Assembly: GCA_902795345.1 (NCBI GenBank) | Contig: CADBKO010000019.1 | Span: 1-64,000, forward strand | DNA length: 64,000 bases | From: Oscillospiraceae bacterium | GTDB lineage: Bacteria > Bacillota > Clostridia > Oscillospirales > Oscillospiraceae | Direction: 5' to 3' | Part shown: piece by piece, positions 49,966-58,201 of the stretch | How the letters are laid out: every line of letters starts with the position of its first letter | Position numbering within the stretch: position 1 is the stretch's first letter | Program-made: the position numbers and the translations under genes | Notes under the pieces: generated by a model | Told to the model about the DNA's origin: nothing | Seen by the model: the letters and a program-made list of their open reading frames with translations, nothing else | The model's database searches: none

Positions 49966-50124
49966 TAACCGATGATTCAATCGGCGTGTGCGGATTGTCG
50001 AGCAGATTTTTCGCCTGAGGAAGGCGAAAAATCGCAGGAATACTTTGTGTATTGCAAGAATTTTCGACAAAATCAGGCGGAAAATATGCCGGCAAGACGT
50101 GCGCGGTGATTGAATCATCGGTTA
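49966..50124. mobile_element. MITE-like element with 17-bp terminal inverted repeats and nested palindromes
   Basis: TAACCGATGATTCAATC (49966-49982) is repeated in perfect inversion at 50108-50124, enclosing a 159-base unit. Inside are a perfect 12-bp hairpin (50005-50016 with 50022-50033, loop GAGGA) and a second inverted pair TTGTCGA/TCGACAA (49995-50001 and 50064-50070). There is no coding capacity. The ends start and finish with TA, compatible with TA target duplication as for IS630/mariner-type elements. It lies immediately upstream of the ribosome site of the LTA-synthase-like gene. Confidence 0.7.
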
Positions 50125-50420
50125 CGTCAGGGATCCGCAAGGTGCTTCGGCGGCAGCGCGGGTCATTCTCCGGTATCCGATCCGTCGGCACGTCCGCAAT
50201 GACGGATCCGGTCTTTTTCTGCCAGCAGGAGGGATTATAACTCGAATCGGCGCATTATTCCAGCCTGAACTTGTATTTCTTCATTATTCCGCGATCGCAG
50301 GTCTCTCCCGCCTCCGCTTCTGCGGGACCTCGCCGGTCATAGGCGCGGCTTTATTCCCGGGAGCTTACTTTACTTGCAACCTGCTTTTGTCTGTCAGTCC
50401 GCCCTTCCTGCAATTATCTC
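50125..50420. other. Intergenic region between the MITE-like element and the aromatic operon promoter
   Basis: No gene is supported. At 50150-50215 the sequence contains CGCAATGACGGATCC and a GGATCCG-type inverted partner (GGGATCCGC near 50128), resembling the end motifs of the palindromic repeats at 27624 and 43579, so a degenerate repeat unit may be present. 50220-50420 shows nothing I recognise. Confidence 0.5.
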
Positions 50421-50449
50421 TTGACAAAGAACGTTAATGGTTTTATAAT
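50421..50449 (+). promoter_or_regulatory. Consensus promoter of the aromatic amino acid operon
   Basis: TTGACA (50421-50426), 17 bases, TATAAT (50444-50449): a perfect sigma-A promoter. The transcript would start near 50456, just before the ribosome site of the leader peptide, leaving a leader of about 180 bases before the DAHP synthase ATG. Confidence 0.9.
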
Positions 50450-50481
50450 GCCACCAATCCAAAAAGGAGATGCGACCTGAC

Positions 50482-50538
50482 ATGACGTTCCGCGCTGCTT
50501 ACTACTTTTATTATAGCTTTACCGTCCCGACACGGTAG
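50482..50538 (+). CDS. Leader peptide of the aromatic operon (Phe/Tyr-rich)
   Basis: An 18-residue frame, MTFRAAYYFYYSFTVPTR, starts at ATG 50482, 12 bases after AAGGAG (50464-50469); an in-frame ATG at 50470 touches that site. Seven of 18 residues are Phe or Tyr (F3, Y7, Y8, F9, Y10, Y11, F13), a density not expected by chance. It has no other role evident than to sense charged tRNA-Phe and tRNA-Tyr. The TAG stop is followed by the antiterminator strand and a terminator, the arrangement of ribosome-mediated attenuation. Confidence 0.85.
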   Translation: MTFRAAYYFYYSFTVPTR

Positions 50539-50541
50539 GGC

Positions 50542-50619
50542 TGATTTGTGATGCAGGCGGAAAGACAAGATGAGGATTCCGATGTGCGGCACAGATTGAC
50601 CCTGTGCCGCACGTTTTTT
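50542..50619 (+). terminator. Attenuator: antiterminator and intrinsic terminator of the aromatic operon
   Basis: Terminator (3:4): GTGCGGCACAG (50584-50594) pairs perfectly with CTGTGCCGCAC (50602-50612), followed by six T residues (50614-50619). Antiterminator (2:3): TGATTTGTGATGC (50542-50554) can pair with GCGGCACAGATTG (50586-50598) at 12 of 13 positions including G-T pairs, destroying the terminator. Protector (1:2): TTCCGCGCTGC (50488-50498), in the leader peptide codons just before the Tyr/Phe run, can pair with GCAGGCGGAA (50553-50562) with a single bulged G. A ribosome stalled on the aromatic codons would mask strand 1 and favour read-through; one that reaches the stop codon would mask strand 2 and favour termination. 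Confidence 0.85.
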
Positions 50620-50638
50620 ATCCAAGGAGGGCATACCG

Positions 50639-51640
50639 ATGATCGTAGTAATCAAAAAAGACGCAGACAAGGAAAAGCAGGACCGGCTGGTGGACTGGCT
50701 CAAGAGCATGGGCCTGGGCATCCACGTTTCGGTGGGAGAGTATCAGACGGTGCTGGGCCTGATCGGAGACACCAGCAAGGTGGACATGGACCTGCTGGAA
50801 AGCCTGGATATCGTGGATTCCGTGAAGCGGGTTTCGGAGACCTTCAAATGCGTCAACCGCAAATTCCACCCCGACGACAGCGTGGTGGAGATCGGCAGCG
50901 TGAAGGTGGGCGGCGGCCACTTCTGCATGATCGCCGGTCCCTGCTCCGTGGAAACGGAGGAACAGATCGTCACCGTAGCCAGGGCGGTGAAGGCCGCCGG
51001 CGCGAACATGCTGCGGGGCGGCGCCTTCAAGCCCCGCACCTCCCCCTATGACTTCCAGGGCCTGAAGGCCCAGGGGCTGGAGCTGCTGAAGATCGCCCGG
51101 GCGGAAACGGGCCTGCCCATCGTGACGGAGATCATGAGCGCCGACGCCCTGCCCCTGTTCGAGGATGTGGACCTGCTGCAGGTGGGCGCCCGGAACATGC
51201 AGAATTTCGACCTGCTGAAGGAGCTGGGCCACTTCGGCAAGCCGGTGCTGCTGAAGCGGGGCCTGGCCAACACGCTGAAGGAGCTGCTGATGAGCGCGGA
51301 ATACATCATGGCCAGCGGCAACGAGCAGGTGATCCTCTGCGAGCGGGGCATCCGCACTTACAGCGATTACCTGCGCAACACCCTGGACCTGGCAGCGGTG
51401 CCCATGCTCCATGAGCTGAGCCACCTGCCGGTCATCGTGGATCCCAGCCACGCCACTGGCATCGCCCGCATGGTGCCGCCCATGGCCCTGGCCGCCGCGG
51501 CCTGCGGGGCGGACGGAATCATGATCGAAGTGCACAACGATCCCATCCACGCCCTCTGCGACGGGGCCCAGTCCCTGAAGCCGGAGGAATACGCGGCCCT
51601 GGCAAAGAAGGTCCAGGCGGTGCGGGAGGTGCTGGCATGA
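50639..51640 (+). CDS. aroF: 3-deoxy-7-phosphoheptulonate (DAHP) synthase, type I-beta with N-terminal regulatory domain
   Basis: First committed step of the shikimate pathway: phosphoenolpyruvate plus erythrose 4-phosphate to DAHP. The 333-residue protein has an N-terminal ferredoxin-like domain (MIVVIKKDADKEKQDRLVDW, about 1-70), the feedback module in Thermotoga-like enzymes, and a KDO8P/DAHP barrel with MIAGPCSVETEEQI, RGGAFKPRTSPY, KRGLANTLKE and DPSHATG. It is first in the operon, after the attenuator, with AAGGAGG eight bases before the ATG, and is coupled to tyrA (ATGA). Confidence 0.97.
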   Translation: MIVVIKKDADKEKQDRLVDWLKSMGLGIHVSVGEYQTVLGLIGDTSKVDMDLLESLDIVDSVKRVSETFKCVNRKFHPDDSVVEIGSVKVGGGHFCMIAGPCSVETEEQIVTVARAVKAAGANMLRGGAFKPRTSPYDFQGLKAQGLELLKIARAETGLPIVTEIMSADALPLFEDVDLLQVGARNMQNFDLLKELGHFGKPVLLKRGLANTLKELLMSAEYIMASGNEQVILCERGIRTYSDYLRNTLDLAAVPMLHELSHLPVIVDPSHATGIARMVPPMALAAAACGADGIMIEVHNDPIHALCDGAQSLKPEEYAALAKKVQAVREVLA

Positions 51641-52470
51641 CGGTGGGCATCCTGGGGCTCGGGCTCATCGGCGGTTCCTTTGCGCGTGCATACTCTGCCG
51701 AAGGGCACACGGTCCTGGCCCGGGACACGGACCAGACGGTTTATTCCTTTGCCCGCCTCTGCGGGGCGGTCTCCGGAGAGCTGAACGCCGAGACCGCAGC
51801 CTGCTGCGACCTCATCCTGCTGTGTGTTTATCCCGGGGCGGCCATCGCCTGGCTGCGGGAGATGGGGGACCGTTTCGGCCCCGGTCCCCTGGTCATCGAC
51901 TGCTGCGGCACCAAGCGGGGCATCTTCGCGGAGGGCGTCGCCCTGGCGGAGCAGCATGGCTTCACTTACCTGGGCGGGCACCCCATGGCCGGCACCCAGT
52001 ATTCCGGCTTCAAGTATTCCCGCGCCAACCTTTTCCACGGCGCGCCCATGGTGCTGGTGCCCGCGGATCACGACGACATCGCCCTGCTGAGCCGGGCGCG
52101 GGAGCTGCTGCAGCCGGCGGGCTTCGGCAGCGTCACCGTCACCACGGCGGAGAAGCACGATGAGATGATCGCCTTCACCTCCCAGCTGGCCCATGTGGTG
52201 TCCTCCGCCTATATCAAGAGCCCCACGGCCCTGAACCACAAGGGGTTTTCCGCTGGCAGCTACCGGGATATGACCCGAGTGGCCTGGCTGAACCCGGAGA
52301 TGTGGGCGGAGCTGTTCCTGGACAACCGGGACAATCTGCTGCGGGAGCTGGATATCCTGGCGGAAAACCTGGACGCCTACCGCAAAGCCCTCCGGGAAGG
52401 GGACCGGGAGGCGCTCACAAGGCTGCTGCAGGAGGGCAAGGAGCGAAAGGAAGCGGTGGACGGGAAATGA
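51637..52470 (+). CDS. tyrA: Prephenate dehydrogenase
   Basis: The 277-residue enzyme oxidatively decarboxylates prephenate to 4-hydroxyphenylpyruvate for tyrosine, using NAD(P)+. The Rossmann motif GILGLGLIGGSFARAY is at the N-terminus; the substrate-site segment HPMAGTQYSGF and ITFTSQLAHVVSS-like helix (MIAFTSQLAHVVSSAY) are typical. It lacks a C-terminal ACT domain, so feedback inhibition, if any, must be elsewhere. ATG overlaps the aroF stop, and its own TGA overlaps the aroB ATG. Confidence 0.95.
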   Translation: MTVGILGLGLIGGSFARAYSAEGHTVLARDTDQTVYSFARLCGAVSGELNAETAACCDLILLCVYPGAAIAWLREMGDRFGPGPLVIDCCGTKRGIFAEGVALAEQHGFTYLGGHPMAGTQYSGFKYSRANLFHGAPMVLVPADHDDIALLSRARELLQPAGFGSVTVTTAEKHDEMIAFTSQLAHVVSSAYIKSPTALNHKGFSAGSYRDMTRVAWLNPEMWAELFLDNRDNLLRELDILAENLDAYRKALREGDREALTRLLQEGKERKEAVDGK

Positions 52471-53525
52471 ATACCATCCGAATCGACGCCTCCCGCAGCT
52501 ATGACGTGGTGATCTCCTCCGGTCTGCTGGCGGAGGCGGGAAGGCGCATCGCCGCTCTGACGGGCAAAGTCCGCGCCATGGTCGTCTCCGACGACCGGGT
52601 CTTTCCCCTCTACGGAGAGACGCTCACAGAAAGCCTGCGCGATGCAGGTCTGGAACCGGCGCAGTTCGTGTTCCCCCAGGGGGAGAGCGAGAAGAACCTG
52701 GCCACCTACGGGCTTCTGCTGGAGGAGCTTTGCCGCCTTCGATTTACCCGCAGCGACCTGATCGTCGCCCTGGGCGGCGGCGTGGTGGGGGACCTGGCGG
52801 GCTTTGCCGCCGCCACCTATCAACGGGGCATCCCCTTTGTCCAGCTGCCCACAACACTGCTGGCCGCCGTGGACGCCTCCGTGGGCGGGAAAACGGCAGT
52901 GGACCTGGCCGGAGGGAAAAACCAGGCGGGCGCCTTCTATCAGCCGGCCCTGGTGCTCTGCGATACGGACTGCCTGCGCACCCTCACGGAGGAGGAATAC
53001 CGCTGCGGCTGTGCCGAGATCATCAAATATGCCATGATCGGCAGCCCGGAACTCTTTGAAGAACTCGTCCAAACGCCGGTCCGGGACCGCTATGAGGACG
53101 TGATCGCCGCCTGCGTTGCCATGAAAAGGGATTTCGTGCAGGCGGACGAATACGACACGGGAGCCCGGATGCTGCTGAACTTCGGCCACAGCTTCGGCCA
53201 CGCCGCTGAAAAATGCAGCGGCTATACGCTCCCCCACGGGCTGGCGGTGGCCATGGGCATGGCGGCCATGACCCGGAGCGCGGCAAAAGCCGGGCTCTGT
53301 CCTCCGGAGACGGCGGAGGCTCTGGAAGGGCTGCTGCGCGCATACCGGCTGCCCACGGCGCTTCCCTATTCTGCGGAAGCCCTGGCGGAAGCCGCCCGGG
53401 CAGACAAAAAAGCCGCGGGGGACCGTCTAAGGATCGTGGTGCCGGAGGCCGTGGGCCGCTGCCGCATCCAGTCCATCCCCGCCGGGGAACTCCTCCTCTG
53501 GCTGAAACGGGGTGGCGCGGCATGA
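52467..53525 (+). CDS. aroB: 3-dehydroquinate synthase
   Basis: The 352-residue enzyme converts DAHP to 3-dehydroquinate with NAD+ and a divalent metal. Motifs: IVALGGGVVGDLAGFAAATYQRGIPFVQLPTTLLAAVDASVGGKTAVDLAGGKN, then EIIKYAMI, LLNFGHSFGHAAE (metal-binding His residues) and LPHGLAVAMGM. The start is the ATG at 52467 overlapping the tyrA stop; the in-frame extension to 52302 lies inside tyrA in another frame and is not used. Coupled to aroA. Confidence 0.97.
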   Translation: MNTIRIDASRSYDVVISSGLLAEAGRRIAALTGKVRAMVVSDDRVFPLYGETLTESLRDAGLEPAQFVFPQGESEKNLATYGLLLEELCRLRFTRSDLIVALGGGVVGDLAGFAAATYQRGIPFVQLPTTLLAAVDASVGGKTAVDLAGGKNQAGAFYQPALVLCDTDCLRTLTEEEYRCGCAEIIKYAMIGSPELFEELVQTPVRDRYEDVIAACVAMKRDFVQADEYDTGARMLLNFGHSFGHAAEKCSGYTLPHGLAVAMGMAAMTRSAAKAGLCPPETAEALEGLLRAYRLPTALPYSAEALAEAARADKKAAGDRLRIVVPEAVGRCRIQSIPAGELLLWLKRGGAA

Positions 53526-54772
53526 ATAAGCTCGTTACTCCCGGAGCACGCCGGGGCAGCGTCACCGTGCCCGCCTCCAAATCCCAGGCCCACCGGCTGC
53601 TGATCTGCGCCGCCCTGGGGACGGAGGAGACCCGGATCCGCTGCGACGGCATCTCCGACGACATCGCCGCCACCGTCCGCTGCCTGAACGCCATCGGCGC
53701 AGACATCCGGGAGACGGCGGAGGGGCTGCTGGTCCGGCCCCGGACCGGCCCGGCGGAGGCGGCGGAGCTTCCCTGCGGGGAAAGCGGCTCCACCCTCCGC
53801 TTCCTGATCCCGGTTTTGGGCGCCCTGGGACAATCCGGCGCTTTCCGCATGGAAGGAAAGCTCCCGTCCCGGCCCCTGAGCCCCCTGAAAGAGCTGTGCT
53901 GCGAAAAGGGCATGACGATCCGGGCGGAAGGGACGCTGCTCCATTGTGCGGGGCAGCTCCGGCCCGGGGACTATGAGATCCCCGGGGACATCTCCTCCCA
54001 ATATATCTCCGGGCTGCTGATGGCCCTGCCCCTGCTGCCGGGAGACAGCCGCCTGCGGGTGACGGGGAACGTGGAATCGGCGGACTACATCGCCATGACG
54101 GAGGACGCCTTGAGCGCAAGCGGCATCCGCTGGGAAAAAGAGGGCTGGATTTACCGCATCCCCGGAGATCAGAAGCCCGCTCTGCCGCCGGAGCTCACCG
54201 TGGAGCGGGACTGGTCCGCCGCCGCCTTCTTCCTGGTGATGGGGGCCATGAGCCCGGCGGGGATCACCCTGCGGGGACTGGACGCCGCCTCCCGGCAGGG
54301 GGACAAACGGGTGCTTTCGATCCTCCGGGAATTCGGTGCGGAAATCACGGAAGGCCCGGCGTGCATCACCGTCCGCCGGGGACAACTCCGGGGCCTCACC
54401 CTGGACGCTTCCCAGATCCCGGACCTGGTGCCGGTGCTGAGCGTCCTGGCCGCCGCCTCGGAAGGAGAAACGCGGATAATCAGAGCCGGGCGTCTCCGGC
54501 TGAAGGAATCTGACCGGCTGGAGACCACATCGGCTATGCTCCGCGCTCTGGGGGCCCGGATCCGGGAAACGGAGGACGGGCTGGTGATCCTCGGGAGTCC
54601 GGCCCTGGCCGGCGGCACCGCAGACGCCGCCGGAGACCACCGCATCGCCATGTCCGCCGCCGCAGCCGCCGCAGCCGCGGAAAGCGCGGTGACGGTCCTG
54701 GGCGCGGAATGTGTGAAGAAATCCTATCCCCGCTTCTGGGAGGACCTGGAAGCCTTGGAGGTAATGGCATGA
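53522..54772 (+). CDS. aroA: 3-phosphoshikimate 1-carboxyvinyltransferase (EPSP synthase)
   Basis: The 416-residue enzyme joins shikimate 3-phosphate with phosphoenolpyruvate. Motifs: VTVPASKSQAHRLLICAAL (substrate loop with Lys; the Ser-Gln-Ala variant of SKSxxxR), GESGSTLRFLIPVLGALG, IPGDISSQYISGLLMALPLL and RLRLKESDRLETTSAMLRALG. The start ATG overlaps the aroB stop; it is also coupled to aroC. Residues around the phosphoenolpyruvate site include the segment LGALGQSGAFRMEG instead of the usual NAGT-type loop, so the class cannot be settled by eye. Confidence 0.96.
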   Translation: MNKLVTPGARRGSVTVPASKSQAHRLLICAALGTEETRIRCDGISDDIAATVRCLNAIGADIRETAEGLLVRPRTGPAEAAELPCGESGSTLRFLIPVLGALGQSGAFRMEGKLPSRPLSPLKELCCEKGMTIRAEGTLLHCAGQLRPGDYEIPGDISSQYISGLLMALPLLPGDSRLRVTGNVESADYIAMTEDALSASGIRWEKEGWIYRIPGDQKPALPPELTVERDWSAAAFFLVMGAMSPAGITLRGLDAASRQGDKRVLSILREFGAEITEGPACITVRRGQLRGLTLDASQIPDLVPVLSVLAAASEGETRIIRAGRLRLKESDRLETTSAMLRALGARIRETEDGLVILGSPALAGGTADAAGDHRIAMSAAAAAAAAESAVTVLGAECVKKSYPRFWEDLEALEVMA

Positions 54773-55839
54773 GCAGCAGCATCGGAGAGAACATACGCCT
54801 CACCATTTTCGGGGAATCCCACGGGAAGGCCGTCGGCATGACCCTGGAGGGCATCCCGGCGGGGCTGCGGCTGGACATGGAAGCCTTGCAGCGTTTTCTG
54901 GACCGGCGGGCGCCGGGACGGAGCGACGCTTCCACCGCCCGGCGGGAGGCGGACAAGCCGGAATTTCTCAGCGGCGTCAAGGACGGCACCGTGACCGGCA
55001 GCCCCATCGCCGCCGTCATCCGCAATACCGACACCCGCTCCGGAGATTATGAATCCCTGCGGACCGTGCCCCGGCCCGGCCACGCGGACTACACCGCCCA
55101 GGTGAAATACTTCGGGCACCAGGACGCCGCAGGGGGCGGCCACTTCTCCGGGCGGCTCACCGCCCCCCTCTGCATCGCCGGGGGCATCTGCCTGCAGCTG
55201 CTGGCCCGGGAGGGCATCCGGGTCCTCTCCCGCATCGCCGCCATCGGCGGCGTGGAGGACGAAGGAGAACTGACGGTCTCCACGGCGGACCGGGACTTCC
55301 CCACCGTCAGCGAAGAACGGGGCCAGGCCATGCTCGCCGCCATCCGGGAGGCCAAAGCAGCGGGGGATTCCCTGGGCGGCATCGTGGAATGTGCCGTGCT
55401 GGGGCTGCCTGCCGGGCTGGGGGACCCCATCTTCGGGGGCATGGAGAACCGGATCGCCGCCCTTGCCTTCGGCATACCTGCCGTGAAGGGCGTGGAATTC
55501 GGCGCGGGCTTCGCCGCCGCCGGGATGCGCGGCAGCGAGCATAACGATCCCTTCACGCTGAAAGACGGGCAGGTCGTCACCGCCGCGAACCGGGCGGGCG
55601 GCATCCTGGGTGGCATCACCACGGGTATGCCCCTTCGTTTCCGGGCAGCCGTCAAGCCCACGCCCTCCATCGCCATGCCCCAGCACACCCTGGACCTGGC
55701 CAGTGGGAAGGAAACGACCCTTCAAATAACGGGGCGGCACGACCCCTGCATCGTGCCCCGGGCAGTGCCCTGCGTGGAGGCTGCGGCGGCCCTCGCCGTG
55801 ACAGACGCCCTGCTGGGCAGGCGAAAAGAAAGGAGCTGA
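54769..55839 (+). CDS. aroC: Chorismate synthase
   Basis: The 356-residue FMN-dependent enzyme converts EPSP to chorismate. Motifs: RLTIFGESHGKAVGMTLEGIPAGL at the N-terminus, RRAPGRSDASTARREADKPEFLSGVKDGTVTGSPIA, ARPGHADYTAQVKYF-type substrate segment (PRPGHADYTAQVKYFGHQDAAGGGHFSGR) and GGILGGITTGMP. The ATG overlaps the aroA stop; an in-frame ATG at 54709 lies within aroA. Five bases separate it from pheA. Confidence 0.97.
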   Translation: MSSSIGENIRLTIFGESHGKAVGMTLEGIPAGLRLDMEALQRFLDRRAPGRSDASTARREADKPEFLSGVKDGTVTGSPIAAVIRNTDTRSGDYESLRTVPRPGHADYTAQVKYFGHQDAAGGGHFSGRLTAPLCIAGGICLQLLAREGIRVLSRIAAIGGVEDEGELTVSTADRDFPTVSEERGQAMLAAIREAKAAGDSLGGIVECAVLGLPAGLGDPIFGGMENRIAALAFGIPAVKGVEFGAGFAAAGMRGSEHNDPFTLKDGQVVTAANRAGGILGGITTGMPLRFRAAVKPTPSIAMPQHTLDLASGKETTLQITGRHDPCIVPRAVPCVEAAAALAVTDALLGRRKERS

Positions 55840-55844
55840 AGGAC

Positions 55845-56987
55845 ATGGAAGGAAGCACCTACCGGGACAGGATCGACGAGATCGACCGGCAGATGGTGGA
55901 ACTCTTCGCCCGGCGCATGGAGGTCGCGGCGGAGATTGCCCGATATAAAAAAGAAAAGGGCCTGCCGGTGCAGGACCTCCGCCGGGAGAAAGAAAAGCTG
56001 CTGGCGGTGGCGGAGGCCTCTCCGCAGGCCATCCGGGAGTACACCCCCCGGCTCTACACGGTGATGATGGAGCTGAGCCGCAGCTATCAGCAGCACATCC
56101 TGGGGCGGGAAGACGCTCTGACCGGGCGCATCCGCGACGCCATCCAGAATACCGGCGCTCTTTTCCCGGACCGGGTCAGCGTGGCCTGTCAGGGGGTGGA
56201 GGGGGCTAATTCCCAGATCGCCTGCGAGCGGCTTTTCGCCAGTCCCTCCATCCTCTATTTTGCCGATTTCGGGGCGGTCTTCACCGCCGTGGAAAAGGGG
56301 CTGTGCCGCTATGGGGTCATTCCCGTGGAAAACAGCACCGCCGGCAGCGTCAACACGGTCTACGACCTGATGATGCGCCATGAATTCAGCATCGTGCGCA
56401 GCATCCGGCTGAAGGTGGACCACAATCTGCTGGCAAAGCCCGGCGTGAAGCTGGAGGAGATCCGGGAGGTCTATTCCCATGAGCAGGCCATCAGCCAGTG
56501 CTCCGAATTTCTCCGCTCCCTGCCGGGAGTGAAGGTGATCCCCTGCGAAAACACCGCCGTGGCCGCGAAGATGGCCGCCCAGTCCCCGGATAAGGGCGTC
56601 GCCGCCCTCTCCAGCCGGCTTTGCATGAAGTATTACAGCCTGGAATGTCTGCGGGAGAACGTGCAGGACAAGGTCAGCAATTACACCCGCTTTATCGTCA
56701 TCTCCCGGGATCTGGAGATCTACCCCGGCGCGGACCGCACCAGCCTCATGGTGACCCTGCCCAACGAGCGGGGCTCCCTCTACCGCCTGCTGGGGCGCTT
56801 CAACGCCCTGGGCGTCAACCTGCTGAAGCTGGAGAGCCGCCCCCTGCCGGATCGGGAATTTGAATTCATGTTCTATTTCGATCTGGATATCCCGGTCTAT
56901 GCCCCGGAGCTTTTGCAGCTCATGGGCGAGCTTCCGGAGGCCTGCGAGCAGTTCCACTATCTGGGCAGCTACCGGGAGGTGCTGTGA
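55845..56987 (+). CDS. pheA: Bifunctional chorismate mutase/prephenate dehydratase with ACT domain
   Basis: The 380-residue protein has three modules: an AroQ-type chorismate mutase (about 5-85, RIDEIDRQMVELFARRMEVAAEIARYKKEKGLPVQD), a prephenate dehydratase (about 108-285, with VACQGVEGANSQIA, VIPVENSTAGSV, VYSHEQAISQCSEFL and NYTRFIVISR containing the catalytic TRF) and an ACT domain (about 295-375, ESRPLPDREFEFMFYFDL), the Phe-feedback site. It turns chorismate into phenylpyruvate; its mutase also supplies prephenate to TyrA. GTG/ATG of the next gene overlaps the stop. Confidence 0.97.
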   Translation: MEGSTYRDRIDEIDRQMVELFARRMEVAAEIARYKKEKGLPVQDLRREKEKLLAVAEASPQAIREYTPRLYTVMMELSRSYQQHILGREDALTGRIRDAIQNTGALFPDRVSVACQGVEGANSQIACERLFASPSILYFADFGAVFTAVEKGLCRYGVIPVENSTAGSVNTVYDLMMRHEFSIVRSIRLKVDHNLLAKPGVKLEEIREVYSHEQAISQCSEFLRSLPGVKVIPCENTAVAAKMAAQSPDKGVAALSSRLCMKYYSLECLRENVQDKVSNYTRFIVISRDLEIYPGADRTSLMVTLPNERGSLYRLLGRFNALGVNLLKLESRPLPDREFEFMFYFDLDIPVYAPELLQLMGELPEACEQFHYLGSYREVL

Positions 56988-58201
56988 TGAAGTGCGGGCT
57001 GCTGGGGAAGACCCTCCGGCACAGCTATTCACCGGCGATCCACGCCCAGCTGGGGGATTACGACTACGACCTGTTTGAAAAAAAGGAATCGGAGCTGGCA
57101 TCGTTTCTGGAATCCGGGGACTGGGACGGGCTGAACGTCACCATTCCCTACAAGAAGGCCGCGCTGCCCTTCTGCGATACCCTCAGCGGGGATGCCCGGC
57201 GGACGGGGAGCGTCAACACCCTGGTACGGCGGGGCGGAAACATTTTCGGAGACAACACGGATGTGGCTGGCTTCCGGGCCCTGGCGGAAAGCTCCGGTCT
57301 CTCCTTCGGGGGCAAAAAGGCCCTGGTGCTGGGCTCCGGCGGCGCTTCCGCCGCCGTCTGCGCCGCTCTGGAGGACCTGGGGGCCAAGCCCACGGTCATC
57401 AGCCGCAAGGGGGAGGACAATTACGGGAACCTGGAGCGGCATCTTGACGCAAGGCTGATCGTCAACGCCACGCCCCTGGGCATGTTCCCCGGCAACGGCA
57501 CCTCTCCTTTGGACCCGGAACGCTTTGAGGCCTGCGAGGCCATATTCGACGTGGTATACAACCCGGCCCGCACCGCCCTGATGCTCCGGGCGGAGGAGCT
57601 GGGCATCCCCTGCTTCGGGGGCCTTCGGATGCTGGTGGCCCAGGCCAGACGTTCCAGCGAGGATTTCACCGGCGAAACCATTCCCGAAACCGTCCTCGAC
57701 CCGATCCAGCGCTCTCTGGAAAAGGAGATGCGGAACATCATCCTCATCGGCATGCCAGGCTGCGGGAAAAGCACCCTGGCGTCGATGCTGAGCGCAGTCA
57801 CGGGCAGGCCCTTCCGGGATTCGGACAGCCTGGTGGAGGAAAGGACGGGCAGGCGCATCCGGGACATCCTCATGCAGGACGGGGAAGATAGCTTCCGGAT
57901 GCTGGAGACCGCCGCCCTGCGGGAGCTGGGGAAGCTCTCCGGCCGGATCATCGCCACAGGGGGCGGCTGCATCACCCGGACGGAGAATTATCCTCTGCTG
58001 CATCAGAACGGCATCATCCTCTGGATCCGGCGGGACCTGAGACATCTGCCGAAAAACGGGCGGCCCCTGTCTCAGAGCGGGGACCTGGCGGACATGTACC
58101 GGCACCGGGAGCCCTTGTACCGCTTCTTCTCCGACGGGGAGATCGACAACAACGGCACGCCGGAGGAATCGCTCCGGCAGATCCTGGAGGTGATCGGATG
58201 A
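56987..58201 (+). CDS. aroE-aroK: Fused shikimate dehydrogenase - shikimate kinase
   Basis: The 404-residue protein joins two consecutive-step enzymes. Residues 1 to about 245 are shikimate dehydrogenase: SYSPAIHAQLGDYDYDLF, NVTIPYKK with catalytic Lys56, GDNTDVAGF with Asp92 and the NADP loop VLGSGGASAAV. Residues about 250-404 are shikimate kinase: Walker A GMPGCGKST (255-263), FRDSDSLVEERTGRRI, TGGGCITR, and the lid RPL. The kinase begins after a short linker without an internal stop or ribosome site. ATG 56987 (seven bases after GGGAGG) is preferred to GTG 56984. It is coupled to aroQ. The order of domains is the order of reactions (dehydroshikimate to shikimate to shikimate 3-phosphate). 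Confidence 0.95.
   Translation: MKCGLLGKTLRHSYSPAIHAQLGDYDYDLFEKKESELASFLESGDWDGLNVTIPYKKAALPFCDTLSGDARRTGSVNTLVRRGGNIFGDNTDVAGFRALAESSGLSFGGKKALVLGSGGASAAVCAALEDLGAKPTVISRKGEDNYGNLERHLDARLIVNATPLGMFPGNGTSPLDPERFEACEAIFDVVYNPARTALMLRAEELGIPCFGGLRMLVAQARRSSEDFTGETIPETVLDPIQRSLEKEMRNIILIGMPGCGKSTLASMLSAVTGRPFRDSDSLVEERTGRRIRDILMQDGEDSFRMLETAALRELGKLSGRIIATGGGCITRTENYPLLHQNGIILWIRRDLRHLPKNGRPLSQSGDLADMYRHREPLYRFFSDGEIDNNGTPEESLRQILEVIG

Noticed and set aside
50456-50638. T-box riboswitch for the aromatic operon
   Set aside because: No T-box core (AGGGTGGNACCGCG-like) and no specifier stem could be found; the leader is too short and the aromatic-rich reading frame explains it better.
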